DNA from: Rufibacter roseolus
GTDB lineage: Bacteria > Bacteroidota > Bacteroidia > Cytophagales > Hymenobacteraceae
Assembly (NCBI RefSeq): GCF_017916365.1
Contig: NZ_JAFMSU010000003.1
Location: 620,001 to 684,000, forward strand
DNA: 64,000 nt
Reading direction: 5' to 3'
Shown one piece after another: positions 53,410 through 62,871 of the stretch. Position numbers and translations under genes: made by a program. Every line of letters starts with the position of its first letter. The first letter of the stretch is position 1. A model generated the notes under the pieces. It was given only the letters and a program-made list of their open reading frames with translations. It had not been told where the DNA came from and did not search any database.

Positions 53410-54324
53410 ATGAAACGACCCTCCATAACCCTGTCTTTTTTTGGTGTATTTCTTTTTCTATGCTCCTTTACTTTCCCTACGTGGGAGCCAGACGTTCTGG
53501 TAAAAAGAGAGAAAACAATCCTTTCGGGCACTGTCATCACTAGTGGAACAGATCAGCCTATTGCTTATGCCAGCATAGGAGTTTTAAACGGTTCAGAGGG
53601 CACAATCTCAGACGAGAAAGGGAATTTCAGTTTCTCCATTCCCACGGAAAAACTGGGAGAAATGGTCAGGATTTCCGCCATTGGGTATGAGGCCAAAGAG
53701 GTGAAAATCGCCAGCCTGTTGCGTGCCCGTACACCGGAAAACAAGCTCGTTATTAGCCTAAATGCAAAACCCGTTCAGCTTGCGGAAGTAGACGTTCATC
53801 TTAAGAAATGGAAGACGAGGAAGCTGGGCGGAGACGCTGGCCCGGTCACCATGGTGCATCACAACTTTGCCATCGCGCAGCGCCCGCTGCATGAAAACTT
53901 GGGGCATGAAATGGGCATCCTGATCAAAAACGGGCAGAAAACCGCCTTCCTGAACAAGCTTAACTTCTGCCTCACTATGAACAAATATGACCTGGTTAAA
54001 TTCAGGGTGAACGTTTATTCCATAAAAGACAACCTGCCCTTCCAGAACCTGGCACCCAAAGACATTTACGTGACCATTGAAAACCAGAAAAGAGGCTGGA
54101 TGACGGTTGACCTGGAGCCCTATGGAATATATGCAGAAGATGACTTTGTGGTTTCTTTAGAATGGATAGACTGCCTGCCTAAAAAAGAAGCGTTAGCCTT
54201 GACTATTTCGGGCGCCTTACCCGGTTTCCATACCACTTATCATAAAGATGCCAGCCAGGCGAAATGGGAGAAATTAACCCCTTTAGGAATGGGCATAAAT
54301 GTGGAAGTTCAGCGTCAAAACTAA
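53410..54324 (+). CDS. Carboxypeptidase-regulatory-like domain protein, exported
   Basis: The 304-residue protein has a signal peptide (about 1-23), then a carboxypeptidase-D regulatory-like beta-sandwich (about 37-120): SGTVITSGTDQPIAYASIGV, GTISDEKGNFSFSI and RISAIGYEAKEVKI are its strands. The remaining 180 residues are a second domain with NLGHEMGILIKNGQKT and LNFCLTMNKYDLVKFRVNVY that I do not recognise. It is inserted between paralogous TonB receptors 1 and 2, which share the same N-terminal sandwich, but it has no plug or barrel. It may be a periplasmic or surface partner of the receptors. The hairpin before its start is unusual. Confidence 0.75.
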   Translation: MKRPSITLSFFGVFLFLCSFTFPTWEPDVLVKREKTILSGTVITSGTDQPIAYASIGVLNGSEGTISDEKGNFSFSIPTEKLGEMVRISAIGYEAKEVKIASLLRARTPENKLVISLNAKPVQLAEVDVHLKKWKTRKLGGDAGPVTMVHHNFAIAQRPLHENLGHEMGILIKNGQKTAFLNKLNFCLTMNKYDLVKFRVNVYSIKDNLPFQNLAPKDIYVTIENQKRGWMTVDLEPYGIYAEDDFVVSLEWIDCLPKKEALALTISGALPGFHTTYHKDASQAKWEKLTPLGMGINVEVQRQN

Positions 54325-54340
54325 TAACATTCTTGCATCT

Positions 54341-54376
54341 GTTTTAGCCTTCATTTAATAAAATCAGCCCTAAAAC
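54341..54376. repeat. Decayed copy of the dispersed palindrome
   Basis: GTTTTAGCCTTCATTTAATA then AAATCAGCCCTAAAAC, 16 bases after the preceding stop codon. The rest of the 54377-54611 spacer is AT-rich with repeated TATCTATT-like words. Confidence 0.6.
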
Positions 54377-54611
54377 AAAGGCGCTGTAAATAGCCAATGC
54401 AACCATGTTTTTATTTGCTTGTCTTTGGAAAGTAATTTAAACCCTTGCCTGTAAAATAAGTCTAACCCGCAGTTATCTCTACAGGCAACTTCTTTACCAT
54501 ATCAGATTTTTATTTTACCGTTTTCAAATACCAGATTACCGAATTATCTATTATTTATTTTATCTATTAATCTATCGTTCAACCCTTTATCTATCTTTCC
54601 ACCCTCTCTTC

Positions 54612-57134
54612 ATGCGTCACCCTTTACTAATTGCCTGCCTTAGCCTGGCAACTGTGGCCTCTTTGCGGGCACAAAATTCCTCCCTTGTTCCCACCCCTTC
54701 CACAGCCGCCGCAGCAGGTGGAGGCGTGCAGAGGGTAGCCGGGAAGATAAGCGGCGTAGTCACTGATTCCACCACCACCAAGCCCGTGGAGTTTGCCACG
54801 GTTTCTTTAGTGAGCACCGCCACCGGCAAACCCGTTGACGGCACCGTAACCGATGACCGGGGCCGTTTCACTTTGTCCCGCGTGGCTTATGGCACCTACT
54901 CGGTTAGCGTGAGTTTTATTGGCTATGAAAGCTTTACCCGTACCGGGATAATTGTTTCAGACAAAGACCCCGAGGTAGTGATAGACCGCATTGTTTTGAA
55001 ACCCATCCAGAACAAACTAAAGGAAGTGACCGTGGTAGGCGAGAAACCGCTGGTGGAAGATAAGGTTGACCGCATGGTCTACAACGCCGAGCAGGACATC
55101 ACCAACATTGGCGGCAACGCCTCAGACGTGCTCAAGAAAGTGCCTTCGCTCACGGTGGATTTGGACGGCAACGTGCAACTGCGCGGCTCTTCTAACGTGC
55201 GGGTGCTCATCAACAACAAGCCCTCCAGCATCATGGCCAACAGCGTGGCCGATGCCTTGAAGCAGATTCCGTCAGACATGATTAAAACCGTGGAGGTCAT
55301 CACCAGCCCCTCAGCCAAGTATGATGCGGAAGGTACGGCCGGTATCATCAACATCATCACTAAGAAGAACACGCTGTACGGCGTGAACGGAAGCGTGAGC
55401 ACCTCGGTAGGTAACCGGAACTCCAGCGGAAACGGCAACGTGAACGTTCGGCGCGGCAAAGTGGGCTTCAACGCCAGTTTGGGCACCCACCAGCAGTACA
55501 ACAACCAAAACGACAGCGAACTACACCGCTCCACCAAAAGCAAAGCCAACCTAGAGAAATTTGATACTTTCCTGGACCAGATGGGGGAATCTAAACGGCG
55601 CGGCGGCGGGGTGTTTGGGCAAATTGGTTTTGACGCCGACCTGGACTCTTCCAACAGCATCAACGCAGGCGTTAATATTTACCGGGGTAATTTCCACAAT
55701 CAAGGTTACCAGAACTCTCTGACCAGAGACCCCGCTGGCCTTCAGCAGATTGAGAATGACCTGAGGGGCGCCAGCAAGAATGCCTCTATAGACGCAAACA
55801 TTGGCTACACCCACATCTTCAAGCCGCAGCAGGAATTATCGGTGCTGGCCCAATGGAACAAGGGAAAGAACAACAGCTCTTCAGACCAGGACATTTTCCT
55901 GAACCAGAACTACACCTTGGACACGCTCCTGCGCAACACCAACGACGGTACCAACCGCGAGGTGACGTTCCAGGTAGATTACGTGCATCCATTCCGGAAC
56001 AAAACCCAGTTGGAGGTGGGCACCAAAGGCATCCTGCGGCACGCCGAGAGTGACGCGATGTACCGCAGGCTCAGGTTGTCTACTGGCGCGGAGGAACTGC
56101 GGCCCAATGAGTTCTCCTATGACCAGGATGTGTACTCTACCTACGCTTCTTACGGCTTCAAACTGCTCAAAAACTACAACGTGAAATCAGGTGCTCGCTT
56201 TGAGTACACGGCCATTGACGGCAAGTACATCCAGCCCTACCAAGACCCATTTACCGACAACTACTACAATTTCATCCCCAACATCCTCATTTCCCGCAAC
56301 TTCAAAAGCCAGACCGTGCGGGTGGGGTATACCCAGCGCATCCAGCGGCCGCAAATCTGGTATCTGAACCCATACGTGAATATCATAGACGCCAAGAACG
56401 TGTCGTTCGGGAACCCTGAGTTGGAGCCGGAGTTGTCGCATGCCTATGAGTTGGGTTATAGCAACTACTTCAAGACCAGCTCGGTGAACGTGTCTTTATA
56501 CCTGCGCCAGACCAATAACGCCATTGAATCTATCCGGAGGATTGTGGGCGACGAAGGTGCTTTGCCCGTGCTGGATGGTACCTGGCAACAGCCCGGTGTC
56601 TCTTACAACACCTACCAGAACATCGGGAAGAACGCTACCTATGGCCTGAGTTTTTCGGGGAACACCAAACCCATGCCTAAGTGGACCATCGGGGGCTCTT
56701 TCAACCTGAACTACATTACCCTCAAGAGTACGCTCCAAAGCAACTCGGCCATGCAGTACAGCACCAGCCTCAACTCCAGCTATGATTTCGGGAAAGACCT
56801 GGCGGTGCAGTTCTTCGGGAATTACAGCTCGCCAAGGCCTACGATACAGGGCAAATTCTCGGGCTACTACTACTCTAGCTTCAGCATCCGGAAACAGCTT
56901 TGGGACAAGAAAGGCAGTCTGAGCCTGGGCGTGGACAATCCGTTTTCCAAGACCATCCGGTTTACTTCTGATTTGCGGAGCACTACGTTTGAGCAGCACA
57001 GCCTTAACCAGAATTACAGCCGCAACGTGCGGGTGAGTTTCTCATACCGTTTCGGGAAAATGGAGATGAACCAGAAGCCGCGCCGCAGCAAGTCCATCCG
57101 CAACGATGACGCCAAAGGCGGAGAGGGCAATTAA
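54612..57134 (+). CDS. TonB-dependent receptor-like outer membrane protein, paralogue 2
   Basis: The 840-residue product follows the plan of paralogue 1: signal peptide (to about LRAQ), regulatory sandwich (GKISGVVTDSTTTKPVEF), plug (EKPLVEDKVDRMVYNAEQ, LRGSSNVRVLINNKP, VITSPSAKYDAEGTAGI) and a C-terminal barrel ending VRVSFSYRFGKMEM. The tail again has SKSIRNDDAK. Pieces of the barrel such as VGYTQRIQRPQIWYLNPY are shared by all three copies. It has its own terminator at 57156-57187. Neither a TonB box nor a SusD-like gene is evident. Substrate unknown. Confidence 0.9.
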   Translation: MRHPLLIACLSLATVASLRAQNSSLVPTPSTAAAAGGGVQRVAGKISGVVTDSTTTKPVEFATVSLVSTATGKPVDGTVTDDRGRFTLSRVAYGTYSVSVSFIGYESFTRTGIIVSDKDPEVVIDRIVLKPIQNKLKEVTVVGEKPLVEDKVDRMVYNAEQDITNIGGNASDVLKKVPSLTVDLDGNVQLRGSSNVRVLINNKPSSIMANSVADALKQIPSDMIKTVEVITSPSAKYDAEGTAGIINIITKKNTLYGVNGSVSTSVGNRNSSGNGNVNVRRGKVGFNASLGTHQQYNNQNDSELHRSTKSKANLEKFDTFLDQMGESKRRGGGVFGQIGFDADLDSSNSINAGVNIYRGNFHNQGYQNSLTRDPAGLQQIENDLRGASKNASIDANIGYTHIFKPQQELSVLAQWNKGKNNSSSDQDIFLNQNYTLDTLLRNTNDGTNREVTFQVDYVHPFRNKTQLEVGTKGILRHAESDAMYRRLRLSTGAEELRPNEFSYDQDVYSTYASYGFKLLKNYNVKSGARFEYTAIDGKYIQPYQDPFTDNYYNFIPNILISRNFKSQTVRVGYTQRIQRPQIWYLNPYVNIIDAKNVSFGNPELEPELSHAYELGYSNYFKTSSVNVSLYLRQTNNAIESIRRIVGDEGALPVLDGTWQQPGVSYNTYQNIGKNATYGLSFSGNTKPMPKWTIGGSFNLNYITLKSTLQSNSAMQYSTSLNSSYDFGKDLAVQFFGNYSSPRPTIQGKFSGYYYSSFSIRKQLWDKKGSLSLGVDNPFSKTIRFTSDLRSTTFEQHSLNQNYSRNVRVSFSYRFGKMEMNQKPRRSKSIRNDDAKGGEGN

Positions 57135-57155
57135 AGGACCTTTATTCAGCTTAGC

Positions 57156-57187
57156 AGAAGCATCCTTTACGGGGTGCTTCTTTTTTT
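57156..57187 (+). terminator. Terminator after TonB receptor 2
   Basis: AGAAGCATCC pairs with GGGTGCTTCT (one T-G pair) around 6 bases and runs into seven T. Confidence 0.85.
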
Positions 57188-57264
57188 GCCTTTTCAGTTT
57201 CTGAAATCTGCTGTCCTCGCCTGAGTTCTCTCCTGCCCACTTTTGCCCCGACACAGAACCGCCG

Positions 57265-57299
57265 CTTTCAGCCTGTTTTCTGGGAAATAGCACAGAAAC
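57265..57299. repeat. Decayed copy of the dispersed palindrome
   Basis: CTTTCAGCCTGTTTTCTGGG then AAATAGCACAGAAAC. The left half is well kept, the right half decayed. The remaining 57300-57498 spacer shows no promoter that I can name. Confidence 0.6.
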
Positions 57300-57498
57300 A
57301 AAAAAAGTTTGCAACCTCAGGCAACCGCTTGGGCAGGTCTCACATCTAATAGACAGTTGCGCGCATCAACTGCTTACCAAATCCCACTACAGATGCCATT
57401 TTCCTCACGGCGCGGCTACCAGGCGGTAGCGGCGGATGGAAGAAGTGCGTCCCTGTGAACCTGATGTAATACACCCTAAACCTGCAAAAGAAATCCCG

Positions 57499-59949
57499 AT
57501 GCGTCTCTCTCTCCTTGCTTCTCTGTTCTTCCTTTTTCTAACCATAGCCTCTCCCCTGCGGGCCCAGGTCCAAACCGGTAAAATCTCAGGCCAGGTGCTG
57601 GACTCCGTTTCCACCAAGCCCGTAGCGTTTGCCACCGTTACGCTTACCAGCACCTCCACCGGCAAACCCGTAGATGGCACCATCACCGATGAAAAAGGCA
57701 GTTTCAGCTTCACCAAAGTGACGTACGGTACCTACGCCCTTTCCGTGAGTTACATGGGCTACGCTACCAGTTCTTTGCCTTCTTTCACCATTTCAGGCGA
57801 TAAACAGGAAGTCACCTTTCCCAGCATCAGCCTGCGGTCAAATGCCACCAAATTGCAGGAAGTGACCGTGGTAGGCCAGAAAGCCCTCATTGAAGACAAA
57901 GGAGACCGATTGGTGTACAACGCCGAGCAGGACATCAGCAACCAGGGAACCACCGCCTCAGAGGTGCTGCGGAAAGTGCCCTCGGTAACGGTAGACGGAG
58001 ACGGCAACGTGCAACTGCGCGGCAGCGCCAATTTCAAGGTGCTCATGGACGGCAAACCCTCCAGCATCCTGGCCAACAACTTAGCCGATGCCCTCAAACA
58101 GATTCCGGCGGATATCATCAAGAGCATTGAGGTCATCACCAGCCCATCGGCGAAGTATGATGCTGAGGGTACGGCGGGCATCATCAACATCATCACCAAA
58201 AAGAACAGCCTGCAGGGCGTGAACGGCAAGGCCAGCCTTTCTCTGGGCAGCCGGTACCGGAACGTGAATGGCAGCCTGAACATCAAGAAGGGCAAATTTG
58301 GGCTGAGCACCAGCCTGAGCGGCTATGATAACAACCAACGCAGAATGAACGTGGTTAACCGCACCAGCGAAGGTCAGTCTACCCTGCAGCAGGAAAGCCG
58401 CAATCTTTCTCTGAACCACGGGTTCTACGCCAAAGCGGAACTCACCTTCGACCCGGATACCTTGAACGCCTTTAACCTGGGTGTCTCTACCCGCCGCAAC
58501 TATTTCTCGGGCTCCGGCTTCCAGACCACCCTGAACCGGGGCGCGGGTTCTGAGCAACTTCCGGTGGCGTACTCAGACCTGAGAAATCCCTGGAACGGCG
58601 GTGGCTACGATGTGAACTTCGGGTACACCCGCACCTTTAAGCCCAAGCAGGAACTGACTTTCCTGGCCCAGTTGAACCACAACGAGTCAAATGACCTTTA
58701 CAATAACCTGCTCTACTCCCCCGAGGCGCCCTTGGTACAGCGCCAGGTAAACGACAACACCTCGCCCAGCGAGGAGAAAACCCTGCAGGTGGATTACACC
58801 CAAACCTACAAGAACGGCGGCAAACTGGAACTGGGTGCCAAAGCCATCTTCCGGGATGCACATAGCCGCACCACCTACGCCTACACGTTCCCCACCCAGA
58901 CAGATTCTACGGTCATCAACAACTTTGACTATGACCAAAATGTAAAGGCGGCCTACGCTACCTATGCTTTCCAGCTGAAGAAATTCGAGGTGAACCTGGG
59001 TACCCGCTATGAGCACACAAGCATCAATGGCGTGTTCCTGAACTCCCAATGGAACGATGCCGCCAAAGAAACCCAACTGGTAAGAAGCGCTTTCAAAGAT
59101 GCCTACCAGAACGTGATTCCCAGCCTGAGCATTTCGCGCACCATTGACACCATCCATACCGTACGGGTAAGCTACACCCAGCGCATCCAGCGGCCTCAGA
59201 TTTATTCCCTGAACCCTTTCCTGCAGCTGGAGGACTTCAACTTCGGGTACCGCGGCAACCCCACCCTGGATGCCGAGTTGACCCACGCCTATGAGGTGAG
59301 CTACAATACCTATTTCAAGACTACCTCCATCAATGCCTCACTGTTTCTGCGTCAAACAGACAACTCCATCCAGCAGGTATTGGCGCCCGAGCAACTGGTG
59401 GTGAACAACCAACTGCGCGAGGTCCTGCTGATTACCCACGATAACATCGGGAAGAACAAGGTGTACGGTCTCAGCCTATCTGGTGCCACCAAGCCAATGC
59501 CCGCTTGGACCATTAGCCCGAGCCTGAACCTGAATTATGTGATGATGGAAGACAATAGCCAGAAAAGAGAGGGGCTGCAGTACAACCTGAACCTGAACAC
59601 CAGCTATGAGTTTGGCAAAGGCCTGACTGCCCAAGCCAACGCCGGCTACAACTCCAGGAGCAAAATGTTGCAGGTGAATATCGGGGAGAACTATTATACC
59701 GGTTTCTCTTTGCGCAAGAAAGTGATGAAAGATAAAGGCTCCATCAGTTTCGGGGTGAACAACCCGTTCAGCAGCACCATCAACTTCAAGTACACCGTGG
59801 TGACCCCTAGCTACGAGCAGGCCGTCCAGAACATCAACTACAACCGCACCTTCAGAATCGGTTTTGACTGGACTTTCGGGAAGATGCAGGCCAGCCAGAA
59901 GCAGAAGAAAACTATTGAGAACGATGATGCCCTGAGCGGCGGTAAATAA
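57499..59949 (+). CDS. TonB-dependent receptor-like outer membrane protein, paralogue 3
   Basis: Started at the ATG of MRLSLLASLFFLFLTIAS (the signal peptide), the product has about 816 residues; an in-frame ATG 21 codons upstream adds only an unlikely polar leader. The order is again regulatory sandwich (GKISGQVLDSVSTKPVAF), plug (QKALIEDKGDRLVYNAEQ, LRGSANFKVLMDGKP, VITSPSAKYDAEGTAGI) and barrel ending FRIGFDWTFGKMQ. It is the most divergent copy: plug Asp-Lys-Val became Asp-Lys-Gly, and the tail reads KKTIENDDALSG instead of SIRNDDAK. No SusD partner follows. Substrate unknown. Confidence 0.9.
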   Translation: MRLSLLASLFFLFLTIASPLRAQVQTGKISGQVLDSVSTKPVAFATVTLTSTSTGKPVDGTITDEKGSFSFTKVTYGTYALSVSYMGYATSSLPSFTISGDKQEVTFPSISLRSNATKLQEVTVVGQKALIEDKGDRLVYNAEQDISNQGTTASEVLRKVPSVTVDGDGNVQLRGSANFKVLMDGKPSSILANNLADALKQIPADIIKSIEVITSPSAKYDAEGTAGIINIITKKNSLQGVNGKASLSLGSRYRNVNGSLNIKKGKFGLSTSLSGYDNNQRRMNVVNRTSEGQSTLQQESRNLSLNHGFYAKAELTFDPDTLNAFNLGVSTRRNYFSGSGFQTTLNRGAGSEQLPVAYSDLRNPWNGGGYDVNFGYTRTFKPKQELTFLAQLNHNESNDLYNNLLYSPEAPLVQRQVNDNTSPSEEKTLQVDYTQTYKNGGKLELGAKAIFRDAHSRTTYAYTFPTQTDSTVINNFDYDQNVKAAYATYAFQLKKFEVNLGTRYEHTSINGVFLNSQWNDAAKETQLVRSAFKDAYQNVIPSLSISRTIDTIHTVRVSYTQRIQRPQIYSLNPFLQLEDFNFGYRGNPTLDAELTHAYEVSYNTYFKTTSINASLFLRQTDNSIQQVLAPEQLVVNNQLREVLLITHDNIGKNKVYGLSLSGATKPMPAWTISPSLNLNYVMMEDNSQKREGLQYNLNLNTSYEFGKGLTAQANAGYNSRSKMLQVNIGENYYTGFSLRKKVMKDKGSISFGVNNPFSSTINFKYTVVTPSYEQAVQNINYNRTFRIGFDWTFGKMQASQKQKKTIENDDALSGGK

Positions 59950-59958
59950 GAAGGTTAA

Positions 59959-60008
59959 CCCCGCTGATTTAACGCTTTTTTCTGAAAACAGGCTTTAAAC
60001 CAGCGGGG
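59959..60008. terminator. Convergent terminator with nested palindrome copy
   Basis: CCCCGCTG (59959-59966) and CAGCGGGG (60001-60008) enclose a decayed copy of the dispersed palindrome (59967-60000; AACGCTTTTTTCTGAAAACA core). It separates receptor 3 from the HD gene. Confidence 0.7.
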
Positions 60009-60659
60009 CTACTCTGCGTCCTGCTCAGCGCTGGCTGTGTTTTGCTCAGGGTTGGAATGGAACCTTCTCTCTTCCTCTAACCGGAGCACGGCTTTCTGCA
60101 CCTCGTAGCAGGCCAGCATGTACAACCGGAACGGCTCGCCCCTTTTCAAGACCTCCAGCAAAGCCACAATCTCCGGGATATACACCTTCGCGAAACTGAA
60201 GTCATGTTGGATGATGTCTCTGGTGTTGTCAATGATATCAGCAAGCTTGATGGTTTGGGCGCGGGAGGATATTTGGGCCAGGCGTTCCACTTCCATCTGC
60301 TTGCGGCGTTTGCGGTTGTGGCCGGGCGCGTTTTGCTTAGTGAACTGGTCCGTAAGGTCGATGACCATCTGCAACACCTCGGCGGGTTTCACGATGGTAC
60401 CCTGGCAGACCTCCTCCAGAAACGCCTGCATTTCCGCCTCCGTCACGGGCGTGTCTTCCAGCACATCGTGCAGGAGCGCGGCCATGACCATGCCGGTGGT
60501 GCCGCTATAGGCCATCACGGTTTGCGCCACCCGCTCCAGATGCTTCACATAGGGTTCATTTTGGTACTTGCGCCGCTGCTCGCCATGGGCTTTCACGGCA
60601 AAAGCCCAAGTCGCCCTCTCTAACTCATTGAAACTAGCCGGACACTCTAACTCTTCCAT
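60009..60659 (-). CDS. HD-domain hydrolase, RelA/SpoT-hydrolase-like
   Basis: Started at the ATG of MEELECPASF, the protein has 216 residues; the open frame goes 50 codons further but through repeat sequence, so the longer form is unlikely. FAVKAHGEQRRKYQNEPYVK and MAALLHDVLEDTPVTEAEM are the first two HD-domain motifs (His25, His64-Asp65), in the version found in RelA/SpoT and MESH1-type hydrolases; KLADIIDNTRDI supplies the last Asp. Hydrolysis of (p)ppGpp or a related nucleotide is likely, and no synthetase domain is attached. The C-terminus is polar and acidic. It stands alone. Confidence 0.8.
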   Translation of the reverse strand: MEELECPASFNELERATWAFAVKAHGEQRRKYQNEPYVKHLERVAQTVMAYSGTTGMVMAALLHDVLEDTPVTEAEMQAFLEEVCQGTIVKPAEVLQMVIDLTDQFTKQNAPGHNRKRRKQMEVERLAQISSRAQTIKLADIIDNTRDIIQHDFSFAKVYIPEIVALLEVLKRGEPFRLYMLACYEVQKAVLRLEEERRFHSNPEQNTASAEQDAE

Positions 60660-60711
60660 AGATTCTAAACCGCGACGGCAGACGCGCAATCCTTGCGCCT
60701 CCGGAGGTGAA

Positions 60712-60750
60712 ACTTTTAAGGTCTGTTTTACGGAAATCAGGCAGAAAACA
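60712..60750. repeat. Decayed copy of the dispersed palindrome
   Basis: ACTTTTAAGGTCTGTTTTAC then GGAAATCAGGCAGAAAAC, upstream of the HD gene start. It is the copy that makes the longer HD frame implausible. Confidence 0.55.
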
Positions 60751-60801
60751 GCGGAAGGTTGCGGCAAGTTCTGGCTAGTGAGGCAAAACAACGACACAAA
60801 A

Positions 60802-60821
60802 AGACGCAAAGTATTGCGTCT
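60802..60821. repeat. Short REP-like hairpin
   Basis: AGACGCAA, AGTA, TTGCGTCT, followed by CTAC. Similar GACGC-hairpin-GCGTC words are scattered in intergenic regions of several bacteria. Confidence 0.5.
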
Positions 60822-60833
60822 CTACCTGAACGC

Positions 60834-60869
60834 GTTTGGGGCCTGTTTTCTGGAAAACAGGCCCCAAAC
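60834..60869. repeat. Perfect copy of the dispersed palindrome
   Basis: Arms of 17 bases around TG, with half-site GTTTGGGGCCTGTTTTC, followed by AATTTTC. It lies 51 bases downstream of nadE on the minus strand and may end it. Confidence 0.85.
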
Positions 60870-60875
60870 AATTTT

Positions 60876-60921
60876 CAAATCCTCACATCTTCACATCCCC
60901 AAATCTCCACATCTCCAAATT
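60876..60921. repeat. Degenerate short tandem repeat
   Basis: About four imperfect units of CACATCTCCAAAT, between nadE and the perfect palindrome. It borders, and just enters, the end of nadE. Confidence 0.5.
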
Positions 60922-62776
60922 ACCTTAGCTCACTCAACTCTTCGCGGAAGCCGCCACTGAGGATGGGGAAGCGGAGCCAGCTGCGCGGGTCCACGTTGTA
61001 GTCATCCAGGTGGAAGGCTGGGGCGTAGCGCTCGCGTTTCCATTGGTTACGGCTCCAGAGTGAGTAGAACCGCTGGATGAACTGGCGCAGCTGCTCGTCT
61101 GGGTAAGTGCCTTTAAGTTTCTCAAACACCTGTTGCGGCGAGAGTCGGTCAAAGAAAGCCAGCCGTTCAATCTGGTTCAGGAGCGGGTACGGCATGAGGT
61201 CCTCTTCATCGGTTTGGGTGTTTTCCAGAGGCCGCAGTTCCGCCGAGGGTTGCAGGTTATTCACGTACTGTAAGCCTTCGTAGCCCAGGTTCTCCTGCGC
61301 CCACACCAGCCACTGCCGGATGAACGCTTTGTCCACCCCCGCAATGGGTGAGATACTACCCGCCGTGTCGCCGTCCATGGTGGCGTACCCTACCGAGGCC
61401 TCGGACCGGTTAGAAGTGGCCAGCAGCAGGGAGTTTTTGAGGTTGGCCAGCATCCAGATGCCGGGAGCGCGTACGCGGGCCTGAATGTTCTGCAGCGTGA
61501 GGTCGTCGTGCTCCCAAGTAAGGCTGCGCCCGATGGCGTGCTCAATCTTGCCTCGGTAGCTTTTCACCTCTTCGTCAATAGTCCAGTTATAGAAAACCGC
61601 CCCGATGGATTTGGCCAGTTCCTCAGCGGAACGGTAGGTGTCGTCTGAGGAGTTAATGGTGCCCTGGTAGGCAGTGACCAGCAGTTTATTCACCAGTATG
61701 CCTTTGACCTCGTCCACGGGAAGGTCTTTGTAATCAGAAATCTCATTGGGGGTGAGGCAATTGGTTTTATGGGCAAACTCTTCTAGCCCTATTTCCTCCA
61801 CGGCCCGGCGCACCATCTCGGCTACCGCTACGGCACACAGAGAAGAATCGGCACCACCGCTTAACGACAACACAAATCCGCGGCTACGGCTCTTGCGCAG
61901 GTAATCGAACAAAGCCAGCGTAATCGCGGAGATAAACTCCACGTTTTCATCCACTGGCAGGAGGTCCATTTCCACCGGCGGCAGCGGGGTATCAAAGGAA
62001 ACCTCGGCACACTCAAAGTCCACGCTCTTGAAGGAAAGCAGCTGGTTGCGGAGCACCAGGTTTCCGTTCTGCGCAATGATGATTTCTCCGTCGTAAATCA
62101 TTTTACCGGCCTCGTTGCCCAGCAGGTTCACGTACAGGTAGGTGCACTCAAACTGCCGTGATGCATCCACCACCAAGTGGTAACGCACATCAGTTTTGCT
62201 CATGGCAAAGTGGCTGGCGCTGGGGTTGATGATGAGTTGCACACCTTTGGGTTTGTGCCGGTACGCGGGTCGGTTCTCGTTGCGCCAGGCGTCCTCGCAA
62301 ATCTCAAAGGCGAACTTGATGCCCTGATGCTCATAGATGATATCACCTATGGGATAGGTCTTGCCAAAGGCTTCAAACTCTGCTACTGTATCCGGAATCC
62401 AGGAACTGAACCAGCGCGGCTCATAGTGCACGCCGTCGTTGGCCAGGAACTGCTTGGCCGTGAAACCCAGAATTTCTTTGTCCCTGATGACGCAGGCGCA
62501 GTTATAAGTGGTGTTGTTCAGCCGGATAGGCAAACCCACACAGACAATCACACCCTCGCACCAATCCTTTATCTCCAGCAACCGCTCAAAGCACTCCACA
62601 CTCACCCATTCGCTCAGGAAAAGATCCTCGCAGCCGTACCCGGGAATACTCATCTCAGGTAGGCAAAGGATGTCTACGTTCTGTTCTTTGGCCTGCTCAA
62701 TGGCAGATTTGATGTTACGGAGGTTGTTATCCCAATCCAGGGGGGTTTGGTTGAGGGCGGCGCCGGCAAGTTTCAT
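60920..62776 (-). CDS. nadE: Glutamine-dependent NAD synthetase
   Basis: The 618-residue enzyme makes NAD from deamido-NAD, ATP and glutamine. Its N-terminal nitrilase-type glutaminase (about 1-270) shows DILCLPEMSIPGYG (catalytic Glu) and FAFEICEDAW (catalytic Cys). Its C-terminal synthetase has the PP-loop LSLSGGADSSLCAVAV and ATSNRSEASVGYATMDGD. The length agrees with the two-domain bacterial form. It has its own promoter at 62872-62901 with a leader of about 90 bases. The long antisense frames over it are shadows. Confidence 0.95.
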   Translation of the reverse strand: MKLAGAALNQTPLDWDNNLRNIKSAIEQAKEQNVDILCLPEMSIPGYGCEDLFLSEWVSVECFERLLEIKDWCEGVIVCVGLPIRLNNTTYNCACVIRDKEILGFTAKQFLANDGVHYEPRWFSSWIPDTVAEFEAFGKTYPIGDIIYEHQGIKFAFEICEDAWRNENRPAYRHKPKGVQLIINPSASHFAMSKTDVRYHLVVDASRQFECTYLYVNLLGNEAGKMIYDGEIIIAQNGNLVLRNQLLSFKSVDFECAEVSFDTPLPPVEMDLLPVDENVEFISAITLALFDYLRKSRSRGFVLSLSGGADSSLCAVAVAEMVRRAVEEIGLEEFAHKTNCLTPNEISDYKDLPVDEVKGILVNKLLVTAYQGTINSSDDTYRSAEELAKSIGAVFYNWTIDEEVKSYRGKIEHAIGRSLTWEHDDLTLQNIQARVRAPGIWMLANLKNSLLLATSNRSEASVGYATMDGDTAGSISPIAGVDKAFIRQWLVWAQENLGYEGLQYVNNLQPSAELRPLENTQTDEEDLMPYPLLNQIERLAFFDRLSPQQVFEKLKGTYPDEQLRQFIQRFYSLWSRNQWKRERYAPAFHLDDYNVDPRSWLRFPILSGGFREELSELR

Positions 62777-62871
62777 AGGATGCTAGTATTTATACTTTTC
62801 TAACGCAAGAACAGCCTTGCAAGTTAAAAACCGGCCGCAACAGCGCTAAAGCCTGTTGTGCCTGAGTTATA

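Noticed and set aside
60660..60809. Fifty extra N-terminal codons for the HD protein
   Set aside because: They run through a dispersed palindrome copy and have no HD-family similarity.
60876..60921. CRISPR-like repeats
   Set aside because: Units are short, degenerate and without spacers; no cas genes in the window.
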